Part shown: piece after piece, positions 61,327-64,000 of the stretch
Layout of the letters: each line of letters begins with the position of its first letter
Position numbering within the stretch: the first letter of the stretch is position 1
Assembly: GCF_000507185.2 (NCBI RefSeq)
Contig: NZ_AYTM02000001.1
Location: 62,001-126,000 of the forward strand
Length of the DNA: 64,000 nt
Source of the DNA: Pseudomonas syringae KCTC 12500
GTDB lineage: Bacteria; Pseudomonadota; Gammaproteobacteria; Pseudomonadales; Pseudomonadaceae
Reading direction: 5' to 3'
Translations under genes and position numbers: made by a program
Notes under the pieces: model-generated
Told to the model about the DNA's origin: nothing
Databases searched by the model: none
What the model saw: the letters and a program-made list of their open reading frames with translations, nothing else

Positions 61327-61363
61327 GCGCCTGGAACCGAACGGTTCCGGGCGCTTTTTTTTT
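61327..61363 (+). terminator. Strong intrinsic terminator inside the nirB leader (attenuator candidate)
   Basis: A 13-bp stem with one G-T wobble (61327-61339 with 61342-61354, GCGCCTGGAACCG/CGGTTCCGGGCGC) is followed by nine T residues at 61355-61363, only 38 bp before the nirB ATG. Since it lies between the sigma-54 promoter and the gene, transcription must be antiterminated; NasT/NasR-type ANTAR proteins do this in nitrate-assimilation leaders (family knowledge). Confidence 0.8.
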
Positions 61364-61401
61364 GCTTTGAAAAACCTGATTGGCCTCGGCCGGGACTCGC
61401 T

Positions 61402-63963
61402 ATGAACACCACAGTCTTCCCCCCCAACGATGTAAAAACCCTGATCGTCGTCGGTAATGGCATGGTCGGACATCATTGCGTCGAGCAGTTGATAGCAGGC
61501 GGCGCACTCGAACGCTATCGCATCCACGTCTTTGGCGAAGAAACACAGCGCGCCTACGACCGCGTGCACCTGTCCGAATACTTCACTGGCCGCGACGCCG
61601 AATCGCTGGCCATGAGCGAGATGTCCGTTTACGAACAACCCGGCCTGACGCTGCACCTCGGCGTACCGGTGCTGGAGATCGATCGTGATCGTCACGAAAT
61701 CATCACCGCCGAAGGCTGCTTCGGGTACGACAAGCTGATTCTGGCCACCGGCTCCTACCCGTTCGTACCGCCTATCGAAGGCGCCCGAGGCAACTCCCGG
61801 CTGGTCTATCGCACACTGGAGGACCTGGACAGCATTCGCTATGCCGCGTCGAAAGCCCGCCGTGGCGTCGTGGTCGGCGGCGGACTGCTGGGGCTGGAAG
61901 CAGCCAATGCGCTTAAATCGCTGGGGCTGGAAGCCCATGTCGTCGAGTTCGCGCCGCGTCTCATGCCGGTGCAATTGGACGACCTCGGTGGCGCTGCGTT
62001 GAAAGCGCGTATCGAAGCGCTGGGCGTCGGCGTGCATTTGTCCCGCGCCACGCAGTCGATCAGCGACGGCAAGCAGTACCGCTATCGCATGAACTTTGCC
62101 AATGACGAGTTTCTCGAAACCGACCTGATCGTGTTCTCCGCAGGTATTCGCCCGCAAGACGCCCTGGCCCGTCAGTGTGAACTGGCGCTCGGCCCACGCG
62201 GCGGCATCGCAATCGACGAGCATTGCCGCACCAGCGACGCCGATATCTATGCCATCGGCGAATGCGCAGCCTGGAACGGCAGTGTGTTCGGCCTGGTTGC
62301 GCCCGGTTATCAAATGGCCCGTGGCGTGGCAGCGCAGTTGTGCGAACAGGATACTGACGCGTTCTTCGGCGCCGACATGTCCACCAAGCTCAAACTGCTG
62401 GGCGTGGACGTCGGCTCCATCGGCGATGCGCACGGTGCGCTGGCCGGGGCCGTCAGTTATCGCTTCATTGACGAAGCCACCGCCAGCTACCGTCGCCTGG
62501 TGGTGTCGGCCGATGGCAAGCAGGTACTCGGCGCGGTGCTGGTCGGCGATAACAGCTACTACGACACGCTGCTGCAATATGCGCAGAACGGCATCCCGCT
62601 GCCCGCCGATCCATCGAGCCTGATTCTGCCGCGTGGCGAAGGCGCACCGACGCTGGGCGCCGATGCCCTGCCCGCCACAGCGACCATCTGCTCCTGCCAT
62701 AACGTCAGCAAAGGCGCCGTGTGCTCGGCCATCGACAATGGCTGCACCGATCTGGCCGCAATCAAGTCCTGCACCAAGGCGGCCACCGGTTGCGGCGGTT
62801 GCACCGCACTGCTCAAACAGGTTTTCGAGCATGAACTGATGGCCCGCGGTGTGGCGGTCGACAAAAGCCTCTGCGAACACTTCGCTTATACCCGCCAGGA
62901 GTTGTACTCGATGGTGCGCGTCGAAGGCATCGAGACCTTTGACGAGCTGCTGACTCGCCATGGCAAAGGCGCGCATGGCTGCGACATCTGCAAGCCCGCA
63001 GTCGGCTCGATCCTGGCGTCGTGCTGGAACCGCCCCATCACCGAGCCTTCGCTGGTGCCACTGCAGGACACCAACGACACCTTCATGGCCAACATGCAGA
63101 AAAACGGCACCTACTCGGTGGTGCCACGTATTCCGGGTGGTGAAATTACCCCAGACGGCCTGATTGCGATTGGCGCCGTGGCGAAAAAATACGACTTGTA
63201 CACCAAGATCACCGGCGGCCAGCGCATCGACCTGTTCGGCGCGCAGCTGCACGAGTTGCCGGATATCTGGAGCGAGCTGATCGAGGCAGGCTTCGAGACC
63301 GGCCATGCCTACGGCAAGTCGACCCGTACGGTTAAATCCTGTGTTGGCAGCACCTGGTGTCGCTACGGCGTGCAGGACAGCGTCGCCATGGCGCTGCGCA
63401 TTGAGGACCGTTACAAGGGCCTGCGCTCGCCGCACAAACTCAAGTTCGCCGTGTCCGGCTGCACACGCGAATGCGCCGAAGCGCAGAGCAAGGACGTCGG
63501 CGTAATTGCCACCGAGAACGGCTGGAACCTGTACCTGTGCGGTAACGGCGGCATGCGTCCGCGTCACGCCGAGTTGTTCGCCACCGACCTGGATGACGAA
63601 ACCCTGATTCGTTACATCGACCGCTTTCTGATGCTCTACATCCGCACCGCCGACAAGCTGCAACGTACCTCGGTCTGGCGTGAAACGCTGGAAGGCGGCC
63701 TCGAGTATCTCAAGGCGGTCATCATCGACGACAGCCTGGGCCTGGCCGCAGAGCTGGAGTCGCAGATGCAACTGGTGGTCGACCGCTACGAATGCGAATG
63801 GGCCAACGCCCTCAAGGACCCGGAAAAGCTCAAGCGTTTCCGCACTTTCGTCAACGACGGGCGTGCTGACCCCGACGTGCAGTTCGTCAAGGAACGCGCC
63901 CAGCGCCGTCCGGCAAAACCCGAAGAGCTGGCCCTTATTCCGTTGTTCAAGGAGGTAGTGTGA
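61402..63963 (+). CDS. nirB: Assimilatory NAD(P)H-nitrite reductase, large subunit
   Basis: 853 residues from ATG 61402. It reduces nitrite to ammonium in the cytoplasm with six electrons from NAD(P)H. Domains in order: FAD/NAD reductase with Rossmann motifs 'VVGNGMVGHHCVEQL' and 'VVGGGLLGLEAANAL'; a BFD-like [2Fe-2S] domain at about 430-490 ('CSCHNVSKGAVCSAI', 'TKAATGCGGC'); and the sirohaem/[4Fe-4S] half with 'SCVGSTWCRYG' (about 646) and 'VSGCTRECAEAQSKD' (about 686), which give the cluster cysteines. All expected cysteines are present. Translation of the next gene starts within its stop codon (TGATG). Expression is likely governed by the sigma-54 promoter and leader terminator upstream. 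Confidence 0.95.
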   Translation: MNTTVFPPNDVKTLIVVGNGMVGHHCVEQLIAGGALERYRIHVFGEETQRAYDRVHLSEYFTGRDAESLAMSEMSVYEQPGLTLHLGVPVLEIDRDRHEIITAEGCFGYDKLILATGSYPFVPPIEGARGNSRLVYRTLEDLDSIRYAASKARRGVVVGGGLLGLEAANALKSLGLEAHVVEFAPRLMPVQLDDLGGAALKARIEALGVGVHLSRATQSISDGKQYRYRMNFANDEFLETDLIVFSAGIRPQDALARQCELALGPRGGIAIDEHCRTSDADIYAIGECAAWNGSVFGLVAPGYQMARGVAAQLCEQDTDAFFGADMSTKLKLLGVDVGSIGDAHGALAGAVSYRFIDEATASYRRLVVSADGKQVLGAVLVGDNSYYDTLLQYAQNGIPLPADPSSLILPRGEGAPTLGADALPATATICSCHNVSKGAVCSAIDNGCTDLAAIKSCTKAATGCGGCTALLKQVFEHELMARGVAVDKSLCEHFAYTRQELYSMVRVEGIETFDELLTRHGKGAHGCDICKPAVGSILASCWNRPITEPSLVPLQDTNDTFMANMQKNGTYSVVPRIPGGEITPDGLIAIGAVAKKYDLYTKITGGQRIDLFGAQLHELPDIWSELIEAGFETGHAYGKSTRTVKSCVGSTWCRYGVQDSVAMALRIEDRYKGLRSPHKLKFAVSGCTRECAEAQSKDVGVIATENGWNLYLCGNGGMRPRHAELFATDLDDETLIRYIDRFLMLYIRTADKLQRTSVWRETLEGGLEYLKAVIIDDSLGLAAELESQMQLVVDRYECEWANALKDPEKLKRFRTFVNDGRADPDVQFVKERAQRRPAKPEELALIPLFKEVV

Positions 63964-64000
63964 TGAACGCGTCTCAGACAATACTTGCCGGCGACAATGC
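63963..64000 (+). CDS. Next gene of the nitrite/nitrate assimilation operon, N-terminus (probably nirD)
   Basis: ATG at 63963-63965 shares its A with the nirB TGA and reads MNASQTILAGDN to the window edge. Position after nirB suggests the small nitrite reductase subunit NirD, but 12 residues are too few to confirm; a nitrate reductase or another gene is possible. Confidence 0.4.
   Translation, partial: MNASQTILAGDN

Noticed and set aside
60997..63981. A 994-codon minus-strand frame opposite nirB
   Set aside because: The plus-strand NirB has all catalytic motifs; the opposite frame is a codon-bias shadow without motifs.

Overview
The window looks like part of a fluorescent pseudomonad chromosome, most likely of the Pseudomonas syringae group. 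This is inferred from the GC-rich coding style, the gene families, the intergenic repeat at 60873-61020 and a very large two-partner-secretion adhesin/toxin locus. No database search was possible.

Layout. (1) 1-2316: an isopropylmalate-dehydrogenase-like gene (partial), a DRE-TIM aldolase and a LysR regulator, all on the minus strand. (2) 2588-36480: a contact-dependent growth inhibition (CDI/FhaB-type) locus on the minus strand. It reads promoter, cdiB transporter, a giant cdiA (about 6,160 codons, split by one in-frame amber codon at 28939-28941), immunity gene, and then a tail of four extra toxin/immunity modules. Two of these are long orphan cdiA 3' ends (10769-15661 and 3429-7187). The other two are decayed toxin remnants next to intact immunity-like genes. 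The operon ends at a terminator at 2811-2834. Near-identical blocks (block A, three copies, about 1.1-1.2 kb; block B, two copies, 600 bp) link the modules and are obvious substrates for toxin exchange. A kptA RNA 2'-phosphotransferase gene sits in the middle on the opposite strand, behind a strictly 11-bp-periodic repeat array. (3) 37012-38262: a periplasmic M20 peptidase. (4) 38327-46836: an RND efflux operon (outer-membrane factor, MipA-like protein, membrane fusion protein, RND pump) divergent from a two-component system. (5) 46860-50632: a SulP transporter, a MocR-type regulator, a 27-residue membrane peptide gene and tRNA-Asn. (6) 50734-54640: a degenerate GGDEF protein, an AraC pseudogene, and a histidine phosphatase/PAP2 phosphatase/response regulator operon. 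(7) 54970-58105: a cobalamin riboswitch followed by a btuFCD-like ABC transporter. (8) 58212-60769: rlhA (rRNA hydroxylation) and a GNAT acetyltransferase. (9) 61158-64000: a sigma-54 promoter, a terminator-containing leader, nirB and the start of the next gene, the assimilatory nitrite reductase operon.

The most notable region is the CDI array. It combines one presented toxin, two silent-looking replacement toxins, two 'immunity graveyard' modules, long recombination blocks, an amber interruption of the giant carrier protein, and an embedded RNA-repair enzyme gene with an unusual phased upstream repeat.
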